The notes under the pieces were generated by a model. It was not told the origin of the DNA. It searched no databases and saw nothing but the letters and a program-made list of their open reading frames with translations. A program made the translations under genes and the position numbers. Shown here piece after piece: positions 1-10,058 of a stretch of 64,000 bases of DNA. Numbering within the stretch: the stretch's first letter is position 1; the number at the start of each line of letters is the position of its first letter. Origin of the DNA: Manihot esculenta (lineage: Eukaryota > Streptophyta > Magnoliopsida > Malpighiales > Euphorbiaceae); the NCBI RefSeq assembly GCF_001659605.2, contig NC_035168.2:5016058-5080057 (forward strand). Reading direction: 5' to 3'.

Positions 1-2150
1 GAAATAGATTGAAAACATGAAAGAAAGTGCTAAAATATAAATTAATGTTGCCCAAATTTCCTATGGTTGGGGTAGTGACAGGTGACGAATAGCATTAATT
101 AAAAGAGCGGAATCTGCCTTACAAAAAGTGATAAAAGGCCTGCACTAACTGCTTGTTTTAATTCTTCCAATAGAGCTCGAGCCTCACCTGTAAGAGCTGA
201 TAAGCACTATACCTGTTTGGTCAGACCATGCACAAGATGATAAGAGGCGCAACAATTGCCATAGGGAAAAACCGATCCTTCCAAGCAATATCACAATGAA
301 TCTTAAACATTCGCTACCAAAAGGGAAAGAAGGTCCAAATAAGGTAGGATCAGCAAAAACACCACTTTGACACATGTATGAGTAATCAAGCAAAATGAGA
401 CGAGCAATAGTGATAATATCAGTGAGAACCTGATCAAAGATACACTTGTTCTATACCTTCCAAATGTGCAATAAAGTAAGGACTGCCAAGACAAGAAGTA
501 AGGGCCCATCATGGCCAAATGTCGTACTAGAAAGCAAAGAATTCCACCAAACAAGAAAAGTAGGAAAATCATGGAAAGAAAGCTTATATTCACGAGGACT
601 AACAAACTAAATAAGATAGGCAAATTGACAGAAAAAGAACATATGCTACAGTGTCTCAAAGGCTGAATGACAAATAGGACAAGTAGAAGTACGGCCACAA
701 CTACAACGAACCAAATTAGACAGAACTGGTAAAGCATCATGTAAACATCTCCAGATAAAGAATTTGAGCTTAGGCAGAATCTGCAAAGACCAAACACTAT
801 GCCATTGAGGTATAGGAGCAGCAGTAGATGAACTATTGTAGCCTGATGAAGCGTTATCCAAAGAAATCTATAGCTGAATCGAATACTGTACTGCCCATCC
901 TTCGCATAGTGCCATAGCAATGTGTCTGTAGTCCCAAAGGGGCCAACGGGAATTGTAGAGATTGCTGTAACCAAAGAGCGAGGAAAGACATGATAGAGAA
1001 GATGATAATCCCAATCAAAGGCTGAATGATTGATCAAATCAGCCACCATGTCAATATGACGCATCTACAAAGTTAGGCGAGGTACCAAAAAATGTGGTAA
1101 ATAGGGAATCTATGGATAAGACCAAATATGAATAGAATTACCATCATCAATATTCATATCGACTTCCCTTCGCAACACCTCCCGTCCAGCAAGAAGACTC
1201 GCCCAAATCCAAGACTACTGCCATTTAGTGCGAGCATCCCAGAACGAGGAGGTTGGAAAGTGCTTAGCCTTGAGGACCTTAGCCCATAAATTAGAGGGAG
1301 AATGGAGAAGTCGCCAACACTGCTTAGCCAAACAGGCTAGATTAAAAGTTGCAAAATCCCTAAAACCTAACCCACTACAAGCTTTAGAGAGATATGCCTT
1401 CTGCCAGCTAACCCAACCAATCTTACGATGATCCTCGGAGCCACCCCACCAAAAGTGAGATAGCAAACTGTTAAGCTTGGTAGTGAATTGTTTGGGATAT
1501 AGAAAAACAGACATGGAATATGTAGGAATAGCAGATAACATTGATTGAACCATGATAGCCCAACCAGCATGAGACAATAGCTGATGTTTCCATGATTGTG
1601 TCTTCGCATAAATTTTATCCTTAATCCCTGATAAAGCTTGTTGACAAGATCAACTAAGTATCATACGCAGGCCTAAATACTTATCAGATGCATGTATTTC
1701 TTCCATATGAAACAAACTCAAAATGTCTTACTTAAGATTGAAAGGAGAGTTCTTGCTGAAAAGGATACAAGACTTGGAGAATTTGATAGATTGACCAGAA
1801 GTCAAAATATATGTTTGAAGAACATGAAGCAAGTTGGTAGCTTCCTCCCTGGATGCTCGAGCAAATAAATTAAGGGGATAAAGGATCCTCTTGCCAAAGC
1901 CCACAAGAAGAGAGAAATGAAGTTGTAGGTTGACCATTAATCAAAACAGAAAAACTAACAGTAGAAATACGTTGCATAATTAACTGAATCCAACTCGAGG
2001 CAAATCCCATGTGCTCGAGGACCTTGCATAAAAAGTTTCAGTCTACATGGTCATAACCTTTATATATATCAAGCTTCACAGCCATAGAATGCAGACGACT
2101 AGGAGTCGTACATAAATAGTGAAAAACTTCATGCGCAATAACAAGATTAT
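1..2150 (-). pseudogene. LINE (L1-type) ORF2, reverse transcriptase to RNase H portion, dead
   Basis: Reading right to left, the minus strand gives recognisable pieces of plant L1 ORF2. Near 2070 there is a KLDIYKGYDHVD stretch, equivalent to the KLDMSKAYDRVEW region of the reverse transcriptase. It is followed by GLWQEDPLSP near 1890, then LFARASREEATNLL, and at 1215-1577 the C-terminal block with [20 protein letters not shown] Cys-rich zf-RVT-like stretch lies at 646-861. ADSALLINAIRHLS near 70-110 resembles the RNase H domain. The segment between GLWQEDPLSP and LFARAS, where the catalytic FADD should be, is missing, and several stops and frameshifts interrupt the frame. The element continues beyond the left edge, so its 3' end and poly(A) tail are not seen. 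Family level is secure; the exact clade is inference. Confidence 0.85.
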
Positions 2151-4313
2151 TGTGACGACCCGGAAACCGGATCGTTACCGGCGCTAGGATTCAGATCGAC
2201 TTAAGGTCGCCGAAACCCGTAGCAAGCCTAACATACATCCTGTTATACCTGATGAAATCCCATACATGATCATACATTTTCGTAAAAACTTTAAACTTTT
2301 CATATACCAAGCTTGACCTGTGCATGTATCATAATTGTATACATAAAACCCTTACTGGAGCCCTCATCAAATGCTCCAGTTGGGTCAACATCTCATATGT
2401 CAAGCCAGGTTCAACATATCTCATCATTAAAACATTTACATAAAGATCATGTACAACAGGGATTTACAATAAACATTAGGGCCAAGCACAATACTAATCC
2501 TCATTACATTACTTTACATTACATTACATGTCTACTACAACTCTATTACATGACATAGCCATTACCCTTGCTGACTTCCTGCTATCTTTGACCCTGCAAA
2601 CCTGGGGGTTAGGGGAAAGGGGTGAGCTACTAAAGCCCAGTGAGCAGAACAATTAAAACAATTTAATAAACATATACTTTTATGAAATGCGTCACAACAC
2701 AAACAATCCACATCACGGATGGACTTGTCACCAGTAACCCTCTACGTATCCAAGTGCCCGGCCCTCGATGGAGCTCCTCAGGACTTTCTCTTAAACATAA
2801 CATAACATGTCCAACTGTGCCAGGGGCGTAGTGCAGGCCACACCTGGTCTTTCCCTTACTCTGTGCCAGGGGCATAGTGCAGGCCACACTTAGTCTTTCC
2901 TGTACTCTGTGCCAGGGGCGTAGTGCAGGCCACACCTGGACTTCCATATAATATCATATCGAGGGCTAGTGGGTCATCCAATATCCATCCACAACAACAA
3001 TAAATAATGCAATGCGCCATATTCGTGAATTCTAATGCAAACAACCTATTACATATCATGATGCATGAACATGCTTAAAAGTTTGATTGCTTTGAAAATA
3101 AAGAAGTTTTGTTCTACTCACCTCTGGCTGACTCTGAACTAACTCTGAAGCAGCTATCTCACTGCTGATCACCTCGGTTCCTCTGGTCCGATCCTACACA
3201 GGTGGACTCAAATGAGGAACTAAACAAATACTAACATGACACTAAACATTTCCCCAAATACCCCCTAAAATATCACAAAACATGCATAGAAAACAGGCAA
3301 AGGAAGGCTGGGCAAGGGACTTTCGGCGGCAGGTTCGGCGGCCGAAAGCCTTCTCAGATCCGAAAGTCACCAACCTTCGGGGGCAGGTTCGGCGGCCGAA
3401 ACTCTCCTCCAGAGCCGAAAGTCCAACTTTCGGGGCGAGTTTAGGCGGCCTAAAGCTGCCTCCACAGGCAGGTTCGGCGGCCGAACATAGCTTCAGCAAC
3501 CGAACCTGGCTTCGGCAGCCGAACCTGGGTTCTCCAGAATAGCAGAACCTGATTCGCCTCTCTCATCTAGCCTCCCAAAATCCTCCAAACTCATACCCAA
3601 CACTCAAAAGCATGCATAAACACATCATCAAGCATATAGGGGCATAAAACTAGCCTATACCCCAACAAACATCACATTTATCATTAAACTAACATAACCC
3701 TAACATTTTACATTTACTCTAAACATGCATTAAATACCCTTAAAACCCCTCAAAACTTACTTAAAACATATAAAAAGGTATGGATCTACACAAGATCGAG
3801 AGGAGAGGTGATCCAAACTTGGAGATTGAGAGCAATCGAGCTCCGGGGGTCTCCAAGCTTCAAAAATTTGATATTAACTTAAAATCTTCAAAACAAAGGT
3901 AAAAACTCATCAAAACTTGAAGGAAATGAAAAAAAACACAAAATCAACCAAAGGAGGGCGAAATCGCACCTATGCCCGAAAATAGAGAGAGAAAACTCGC
4001 CCATTTTTTGACAAGGGGCCTTTTATAGGTGGCTGGCCAGACCACCTTCGGGGGCCAAAGGTGCTTCAGCAAGAGCCCAATGTTCGGCGGCCGAACATGA
4101 GGTTCGACGGCCAAACCTGGCTTTTCCCTCCTTGGTCTTTTCTTTCAAAACTCAATTTCTTTCTTCATTAAAACCATATAAACATATAAAAATATTTTAG
4201 AAAACCTTTATTTTAACCTTCTAGAAGGCTCCGACATCCGAAAATTTCGGATCTCAACGGAGATTCCGCCTGAAGGTAGGAATTCCGATGCCGAGATCTA
4301 GCTGGATATTACA
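2151..4313 (-). mobile_element. Solo LTR of a Ty3-gypsy element, same family as the element at 5502
   Basis: The 2,163-bp block begins TGTGACGACCCGG and ends GGATATTACA on the plus strand, and is flanked by the perfect 5-bp duplication ATTAT (2146-2150 and 4314-4318). Read on the minus strand, both ends align with the LTRs at 5502 and 10059: the start shares the TGTAAT(A)CC(C)GGCTAG pattern, and the end shares the GGCTTGCTACGGG and CCTTAAG stretches. A minus-strand TATA box lies at 4021-4027. The motif TTCGGCGGCCGAA, the reverse complement of the motif in the complete element, occurs at 3334, 3388, 3473 and 4083. No internal region or second LTR is present, so this is the product of LTR-LTR recombination. 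It is clearly diverged from the 5502 copy and therefore older. Confidence 0.9.
2817..2940. repeat. 46-bp tandem repeat, about 2.7 copies, inside the solo LTR
   Basis: Copies begin at 2817, 2863 and 2909, each starting GTGCCAGGGGC(G/A)TAGTGC, with period 46. The complete LTRs at 5502 and 10059 do not show this array, so it arose in this LTR lineage. Confidence 0.85.
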
Positions 4314-5501
4314 ATTATCTTAAATAAAGCAACCAAGAACGGAAGCATTTTGATCAGTAGGAATAAGAGAGTGCATCCACGGCTTCAACTGAATAGTAAT
4401 AGTCTTAGAAATCACCTTATAGACAAAATTACACTGACTAATAGGCTGAAACTGTTGAATTCCAATAGGATTTCAACACTTGGAAATGAGAACAATGTTA
4501 GTCCTATTAAACTCTTTCAAAAGAAAGCCCGTGTCATAGAATCGACGAATAGCGGCACAAAGAGATGGACCCACCACCTGCCAATTACGTTGGTAGAAGA
4601 GGCCCGAGAAACTATCCGGACTAAGAGCTTTAGAACCGCTTAATTCAAAAACAGCATGACGAACATCATCATTAGAAATAAGAGCCAAAAGAGAGTCATT
4701 AATCTCCGGAGTGACCAAAGGAGGAATAAGCGATAAAACTTGATCAAAATTCTGAAGACGGGTAGCAAAAAATAAGCAGCAATAAAAATTACGGATAAAA
4801 CCCTAAAGCCCAGCCTCTTGTTCGATCCATACACCCGTAAAAGACTAAAGCCAAGTTATTCTATTGAAATTCCTGCGCTGAATTATAGATAAATGAAAAA
4901 AATGAGTATTTCGATCACCTTTCTGAAGCTAATGAAGTCGAGAGCATTGCTGCCAATGTAATTCCTCACGCTGCCATAGATCATGAAGTTGAGCAGTCAA
5001 TTGAGACTTAAGAAGAGCATTAGCTAGGTCGAAAGGTTGTGAATAAATTCCTCCAAGTGACGTTTGATTAACAGAGAAGTGGAGAAATCCGAACGAAAAC
5101 GGGTTTGATGCCACAAACAAAGAGAGGAACAACACTTCTGTAATTTGTAACAGTGAGTACATAGCAGAACCTTAGGTTCTAGAGTACTAGGCTTGTTGAA
5201 TAATGTCGAAACACTGAAGATGCTCAATCCATTTAGATTCAAAATGAAATAAGAATTTCCATTTGATAGCCAATCGAGAGTCAAGTAATAATGGAAGAGG
5301 GCGATGGTCAGACTCCAACATGGCCTTATGGATAAGCTGACTCGTGGGAAATTATTCCAACTAATCAGTCATAACCAATGCACGATCAAGGTGTTGTTGG
5401 ATGGCTTGAGACCTAAATCATTTATTAAACCAATTAAAAGTGGGACCTTTCCATTCCAATTCCAAAAGAGCACCATCCTATATAAAATCATTAAACTCTG
5501 T
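4314..5501 (-). pseudogene. LINE (L1-type) ORF2, segment between endonuclease and reverse transcriptase
   Basis: This is the middle piece of the same LINE, separated from its neighbours by the two LTR insertions. The minus-strand frame at 4473-4718 reads like the start of an L1 reverse transcriptase: VTPEINDSLL, DVRHAVFELSGSKALSPDSF, then a stretch ending NRTNIVLISK. The KAPGPDG core is KALSPDS here. The piece ends at the ATTAT duplication on the left and the TCTGT duplication on the right. Joining across the solo LTR continues directly into the NIVIAHEVFHY region of the next piece, which shows that one LINE was the target. There are many stops and frameshifts; it is not functional. Confidence 0.8.
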
Positions 5502-5679
5502 TGTAATACCCGGCTAGAATCCGGCATCGGGATTCCTGCCTTCCGGCGGAATCTAAGGTGTTGGATCTCTCTAGAAGGGGTAAAATGTGTTTTCTAAAAT
5601 GTTTTCACATGATTTCATGGTTTTAAAAGGAAAGAGAATTGAGTTTTGAAGGGAAAAGACCAAGGAGGCAATTGCCAGG

Positions 5680-5804
5680 TTCGGCCGCCGAAAGTGGAGT
5701 TCGGCCGCCGAACATGGGAAGGCTTCGGGAGCGCCTTTGGCCTCCGAAAGTCTTGTTTAAACGAGCCAAGGTTCGGCCGCCGAAAGTCAAGTTCGGCCGC
5801 CGAA
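5680..5804 (+). promoter_or_regulatory. TTCGGCCGCCGAA array in U3 of the 5' LTR
   Basis: Exact copies of the 13-mer start at 5680, 5700, 5772 and 5792, with further half or mutated copies around them (for example GCTGCCGAA near 5833). They occupy roughly 55-180 bp upstream of the TATA box, where plant LTR enhancers usually lie. The core GGCCGCC is close to the GCC box bound by AP2/ERF factors, but binding is inference. The same array is repeated in the 3' LTR from 10237. Confidence 0.6.
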
Positions 5805-5859
5805 CATGCATGAGTTTAGGGGGCACGTTAGGCTGCCGAAGGTCTTCGACCAGGCCACC

Positions 5860-5866
5860 TATAAAA
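5860..5866 (+). promoter_or_regulatory. TATA box of the gypsy LTR promoter
   Basis: TATAAAA followed by GG, directly downstream of the motif array; the equivalent site in the 3' LTR is 10417-10423. The solo LTR has the corresponding box at 4021-4027 on the minus strand, which supports its being functional in the family. Confidence 0.7.
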
Positions 5867-6376
5867 GGCCCTCAGATCGGAAATGGGTGAGTTTTCTCCC
5901 CATTCTCGAGCTCAGGTGAGTTTATGCCTTCCTTTGGTCGTTTTCGTGTTTTCTCTACCCATCTCTCAAGTTTTTCATGATTTCTACCTTTGTGTTTGAA
6001 GATTTAAAGCTTAAAAGGAGTTTTGGGAGCTTGGAGCTTTTGGAGCTTGGATTCTCCATACCTCCGAGTTAGAGATCACGCAACCCTCGATCTTCAAGAG
6101 GTAAGTGTAGATCTATGCTTCCTTTTATGTTTTAATGAGTTTTAAGTAAGTTTATTGGAGTTTTGAATGGGTAGAATGGCATGTTTAGGTTTATGTGGGT
6201 TTTATACCCAGTGTATGTTATGTGATGTTTGTGTTGAGGAGTTTATGTTAGTTTATGCTCCTTTATGCTTGTGGGAGTGAGTATGCATGTTGGGAGAGAG
6301 TATGTAAGGATTTGGGTATGTTGAGTTTGGTTTTTTGGCTTGGCAGAATCGGACCTGTCGTCCAGAGGGGACCAGG

Positions 6377-6548
6377 TTCGGCCGCCGAAAGGAGTTTCGG
6401 CCGCCGAACCTGCATGGGAGGCAGTCTTTAGGCTGCCGAATGTGCCCCCGAAGGAGGGACTTTCGTTTCTGTCCTAGGGTTTCGGCCGCCGAACCTGCCG
6501 CCGAACCTACCCGAGTTTCGTCTCTGGAAGGGACTTTCGGCCGCCGAA
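6377..6548 (+). repeat. Second TTCGGCCGCCGAA cluster in the LTR
   Basis: Exact copies start at 6377, 6396, 6481 and 6536, with partial copies CCGCCGAA between them. This cluster is about 520-690 bp downstream of the TATA box, so it would be within the transcript rather than in the promoter. Its mirror is at 10934-11105. Confidence 0.7.
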
Positions 6549-7849
6549 GGTGCCGCCGAAAGTGCCCTGTCCAGCCGTTTCTTGGGTGTTTTCCATGCAT
6601 GATTAAGTGATGTTTAGAGGGGTTTTTGGGGAGTTGTTTATGAGTTGTTAGAATGTGTTTAGCACCTCATTCGAGTCCACCTGTGTAGGATCGGACCCGA
6701 GGGACCGAGGAGGCCAGTAATGCTAGCAGTTGCAGAGTCAGTCAGCGTCTGCCAGGATGTGAGTAGAACTAAACTTAATCTTTTATGCACAAAATCTAAT
6801 GCCTAAAGCATGTTCATGCATCATGATTATATGTAGTAGGTTGATTGCACTAGTTTCACGAATATGACGCATTGCATTATTTGATGTTGATAGAGGAAGG
6901 GTGGACCGAGGCGACTTCAATAGCCCATATCTGTCACGAGTCTTGTCTTAGTCCTTTGAGAGCCGGACAAGTACATGTAGGAAAGTCCATGTGAGCTCTC
7001 TGTGGATCAGACACCATGTCATGTATGTTACAGGCCTTTGTGAGCTCCTATGGGGGAGCCGGGCACCGACAGAGGGATTTTTGATGTCATGTCCATCCTC
7101 TGAGAGGAAAGATGCATGCAAAAAGACAGACTCTCAGAAACCAGGGTCCGTGGGGAATAAATATTGCATGAGCCCCGAGACGGACAAGTTATGTGATTTA
7201 CTTGTGTTATGACGCATTTCATGAAAGCATGTAATTAATGAACTGTTTTCTCTGTTTCTACTCACTGGGCTTTTTAGCTCATCCCTTTCCCCTAACCCCA
7301 GTGTTGCAGGTTGAGTCAGAGTTCAGAGGCAGCAGGGTAAAGTCAAGGCTAAGTTAAGTTATGTATGTAATAGTTTATGTTTTGTAGCAGTTTAGTAGTT
7401 TTAGAAGTGGACATGTAATATAAGATGATGTAATGTAATTTGAGATAATGTATGTAGCTGATAGTAGAGTTAATGTTTATGGATTAGAGTGTGCTTGGCC
7501 CTATAGACTGGTTAATCCCTGTTGACGCATGATTATGAAATGTTTTTATGTTGAGTTGAGAACCAGGCTTGATGTATGTAATGATGACCCAGCTAGAGCA
7601 TTTGATGATGACTCTAGCATGGGAAAGTTTATGTTCACAGTTATGTTGCAACTTACGAATCAAGCTTGGTGTATGTTCAGATTTCAGGTTTCATGTTAAA
7701 GTTTTTAATCATGTATGGGATTTGACCAGGTAATAGTATGTATGTTTGGCTTGCTACGGGTCCCGGCGGCCTTAAGCCGATCTGGATCCTAGCGCCGGTG
7801 GCGGTTCGGGCCGTTACAGAGGGGTATCGGTTTCCGGGCTGTTACAGAA

Positions 7850-7861
7850 TGGTATCAGAGC
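7850..7861 (+). other. Primer binding site (initiator tRNA-Met)
   Basis: TGGTATCAGAGC lies three bases after the 5' LTR end and matches the usual plant PBS complementary to the 3' end of initiator tRNA-Met. A degenerate copy of this junction is present 29 bp upstream inside the LTR (see findings). Confidence 0.9.
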
Positions 7862-8135
7862 TTTGGGCCTCGAGAGTACGGTGTCTTGCACATCGGAAAG
7901 AGGTTGGCTTAGAGGTCATAGAAGGGCAAGCACAATAAGAAAGATCAAGAGTACAATCATGTCCACTAGGATAGGATGTTGAGTCCTGTCTTGCTATGAT
8001 GATGTGATATGCCATGATTTCATGCATGTGCATAAATGCTATGTATGTATGATGTAGGTTCATGTGTTTCCACATGGACCGTATGATGCTAATGATGGAT
8101 TGTATGCTTGTGTGTTGTTCTTCAGAGGAGCCAGA

Positions 8136-8939
8136 ATGCGAGGTGCTCGTCGATCTGTGGAATCGACTGGAGTTCCATCTGAGAGGGAAGGTATGGACAC
8201 CTTTCCCCCTGCTCTGCCAAGAGCGCAGTCTTGGGGAGTTAGCAGATGGGAAACATCAAGGGACCCTGGAAGGTCTTTTGATGCAAGCAGAGAAGCGATG
8301 GCTCCAAGAAGGATGTCAGCTAGTATGAGGGAAGTAGAGTCAGATGTTCAGAGGAGGGATGTCAGTATGGGAGTCAGAGTACCTGAAGAAGGTATGGGAG
8401 ATTCTCAGGAGGATGCTCAGACTCAGGATTCTAGGATTTCAGGTTCAGGAGGGATTGATCCCTCCACTCTGAGTACAGCTGCCACGAGAGGTAAGAAATG
8501 GAAGAGAGGTCTCAGGAAGTCGCAGAAGAAGTTTTGGCAGAATCTGAAGGCTAGTTTGGGTTTTGGTGGTTCAAGCTCTGGCTCGGGCAGTTCAAGGTGC
8601 TTGAGGTGCGGAAGGCCGCACAAAGGAGCCTGTCGGGTTGGAACGACAGCTTGTTTTAGGTGTGGACAGGAAGGACACATAGCACGTGAGTGTCCCACTG
8701 CGCCCAGGTTGGCTCTGTCCCAGCAAGCAGTTTCAGGTAGATTAGCTCAGCCAGTAGCTCCAGCCATAGTTCAGGTTAGTGATCGAGGCAGAGGAAGAGG
8801 GTCAGTCCCTCATTCTTCAGGTTCCCGTGGAGAAGGTCCGTCAGCTCCAGCTCGGATCTTCACCCAAGCTCAGCAAGAGGCAGACACATCGAACATGGTG
8901 GTGCCAGGTATGCTCACTTTTGAATGTTCTGATGTGTAA
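8136..8939 (+). CDS. gag: Shortened Gag of the gypsy element (double zinc knuckle)
   Basis: An open frame from the ATG at 8136 (the frame is also open from an upstream ATG at 8064) gives a protein of about 267 residues. It ends in a Gly/Ser-rich linker, a first knuckle of the form CX2CX3HX3C (CLRCGRPHKGAC) and a second CX2CX4HX4C (CFRCGQEGHIAREC), the order typical of Tekay/Del Gag. It is followed by an Arg/Gly tract and a Ser/Pro-rich tail. The capsid-like retrotransposon gag domain that should precede the knuckles is not recognisable: only about 150 basic, low-complexity residues are there. The protein may therefore bind RNA without assembling a particle by itself. The frame is intact, whereas everything downstream is broken. 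I chose 8136 because MRGARR resembles the basic start of related Gags. Confidence 0.65.
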   Translation: MRGARRSVESTGVPSEREGMDTFPPALPRAQSWGVSRWETSRDPGRSFDASREAMAPRRMSASMREVESDVQRRDVSMGVRVPEEGMGDSQEDAQTQDSRISGSGGIDPSTLSTAATRGKKWKRGLRKSQKKFWQNLKASLGFGGSSSGSGSSRCLRCGRPHKGACRVGTTACFRCGQEGHIARECPTAPRLALSQQAVSGRLAQPVAPAIVQVSDRGRGRGSVPHSSGSRGEGPSAPARIFTQAQQEADTSNMVVPGMLTFECSDV

Positions 8940-9780
8940 GTTTTTGTGAACCCTAGTGTTTTTCTCTTTCTTTAGTTGCTCTAGGAGCCGTCGAGAGGTT
9001 GAGTTGATAACTTCTGGGCTAAAGTGTTCTTTTTGGGTCAGTAGACTCAATTGTGATCCATCTGTGGCAGAGTCAGTCTGCCGGTCCAGTTCTGTGTCAG
9101 TTGGGAGTAGATGCCTTCCACTCGACTTTGAGGTCCTAGACTTGATTGTCTGGACGTCAATCGAGGGATGGATTTGGTTTTTCTACTCGTGGTGCTATCT
9201 TGGTCTGCAGAAACAAGGTAGTCAGATTTAGAGGACAGGATGGGTCAAAGATTTTCTTCTGAGGGGACACAGTAGGGGTGCCTAGAGGTTTGATGTCAGC
9301 CTGTAAGGTTCGTAGGGTGCGTAGGAGGGGTTGTCAGAGGGTCCTAGCTCTTGTTTGAGAGTTCAGCAGTCAGGTCGGGGAACCAGCCTCAGTGCCAGTT
9401 GTTCGAGAGAATTCTTAGATGTCTTCCCAGGCGAGTTGTCAGGTTTACCATCTGTCAGGGAGTTAGAGTTTGGTATAGGAGTGGTGTCTGGACGCAGAAC
9501 CATTTCTACCCTTCCCTATAGGATGGCGCCTGCATAGAGAGAGGTAGCAGTAGAGTAGAGGCGAGACTTGGTAGACAAGGGGTTTTGTCCGACCTAGTAC
9601 CTCACTCTGGATTGCTCCAGTATGGTTGTGGGAAATGAAGGATGAATCCTTGAGACTTTGTAACGACTGTAAGCGGTTAAACAAGGTCACTACCAAGGGC
9701 AGGTATTCCCATGTAGGATGGATGATCTATTGGGACAGCTAGTAGGAGCTGTTTGTTTTCCCAGATAGATTTGAAATTCG
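8940..9780 (+). pseudogene. Decayed protease / reverse transcriptase remnant of the gypsy element
   Basis: After the gag stop, a VFVNPS stretch stands where the protease DPGS motif belongs. Further on, RCLPLDFEVLDL and a piece like CRNKVVRFRGQDGS (with frameshifts) match the end of the protease region. At 9395-9537 REFLDVFPGELSGLP and LPYRMAPA match the entry of the reverse transcriptase, and RMDDLLGQL near 9715 matches the next conserved block. There are many stops and the catalytic YVDD region onward is absent. From 9780 to 10020 I see purine-rich sequence without recognisable domains. This pol cannot be functional. Confidence 0.75.
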
Positions 9781-10020
9781 GGTACTACCTGTGAGAGTTA
9801 GAGTTAGTTTTGGGTTAGTAGTGAGAAGAAGCCAGTTAGTAAAGATGAGAAGAGACGAGTAAGAGTAGAGAAGGAGGAAGATAGAGAAGGATCAGAGTAG
9901 CGCAGCAGAAGCTCGTGGAGTTTAGGAACCTGGGAGTTCTTACTCCAGCGTTTGGTGTCTCTCTTTGGAGAGAAGCTTTAGGATTCGCTTGCTTGCTTGC
10001 ATGCTTGTGTTTGTTGTTTT

Positions 10021-10058
10021 AACATTCGGGGACGAATGTTTTTGTAAGGGGGGTAGAA
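10021..10058 (+). other. Inverted repeat and polypurine tract before the 3' LTR
   Basis: AACATTCGGGGACGAATGTT (10021-10040) is a near-perfect inverted repeat conserved at this place in Tekay-type elements. GTAAGGGGGGTAGAA (10044-10058) is the polypurine tract priming plus-strand synthesis, abutting the TG of the 3' LTR. Confidence 0.85.

Larger units (their letters stand above)
5502..7846 (+). repeat. 5' LTR of the gypsy element
   Basis: 2,345 bp, TG...CA ends with short inverted termini TGTAA/TTACA. It matches the 3' LTR at a constant offset of 4,557. By eye I found a single difference: A at 6661 against G at 11218. U3 holds four copies of TTCGGCCGCCGAA upstream of a TATA box; a second cluster lies further downstream. 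Confidence 0.95.

Noticed and set aside
303..1064. 253-codon open frame on the minus strand
   Set aside because: It overlaps the LINE ORF2 in a different frame from the recognisable RT C-terminus and zinc-finger pieces. Its composition (long Leu/Phe/Ser runs) is typical of a shadow frame.
3242..3542. Overlapping open frames on both strands in the solo LTR
   Set aside because: They are the same TTCGGCGGCCGAA motif array read as protein.
6253..6610. Open frames of 115 (minus) and 91 (plus) codons, repeated at 10810-11167
   Set aside because: They exist on both strands in the GC-rich motif array of each LTR and give Arg/Pro/Gly-rich translations of the repeat itself. The exact repetition at offset 4,557 is the LTR pair.
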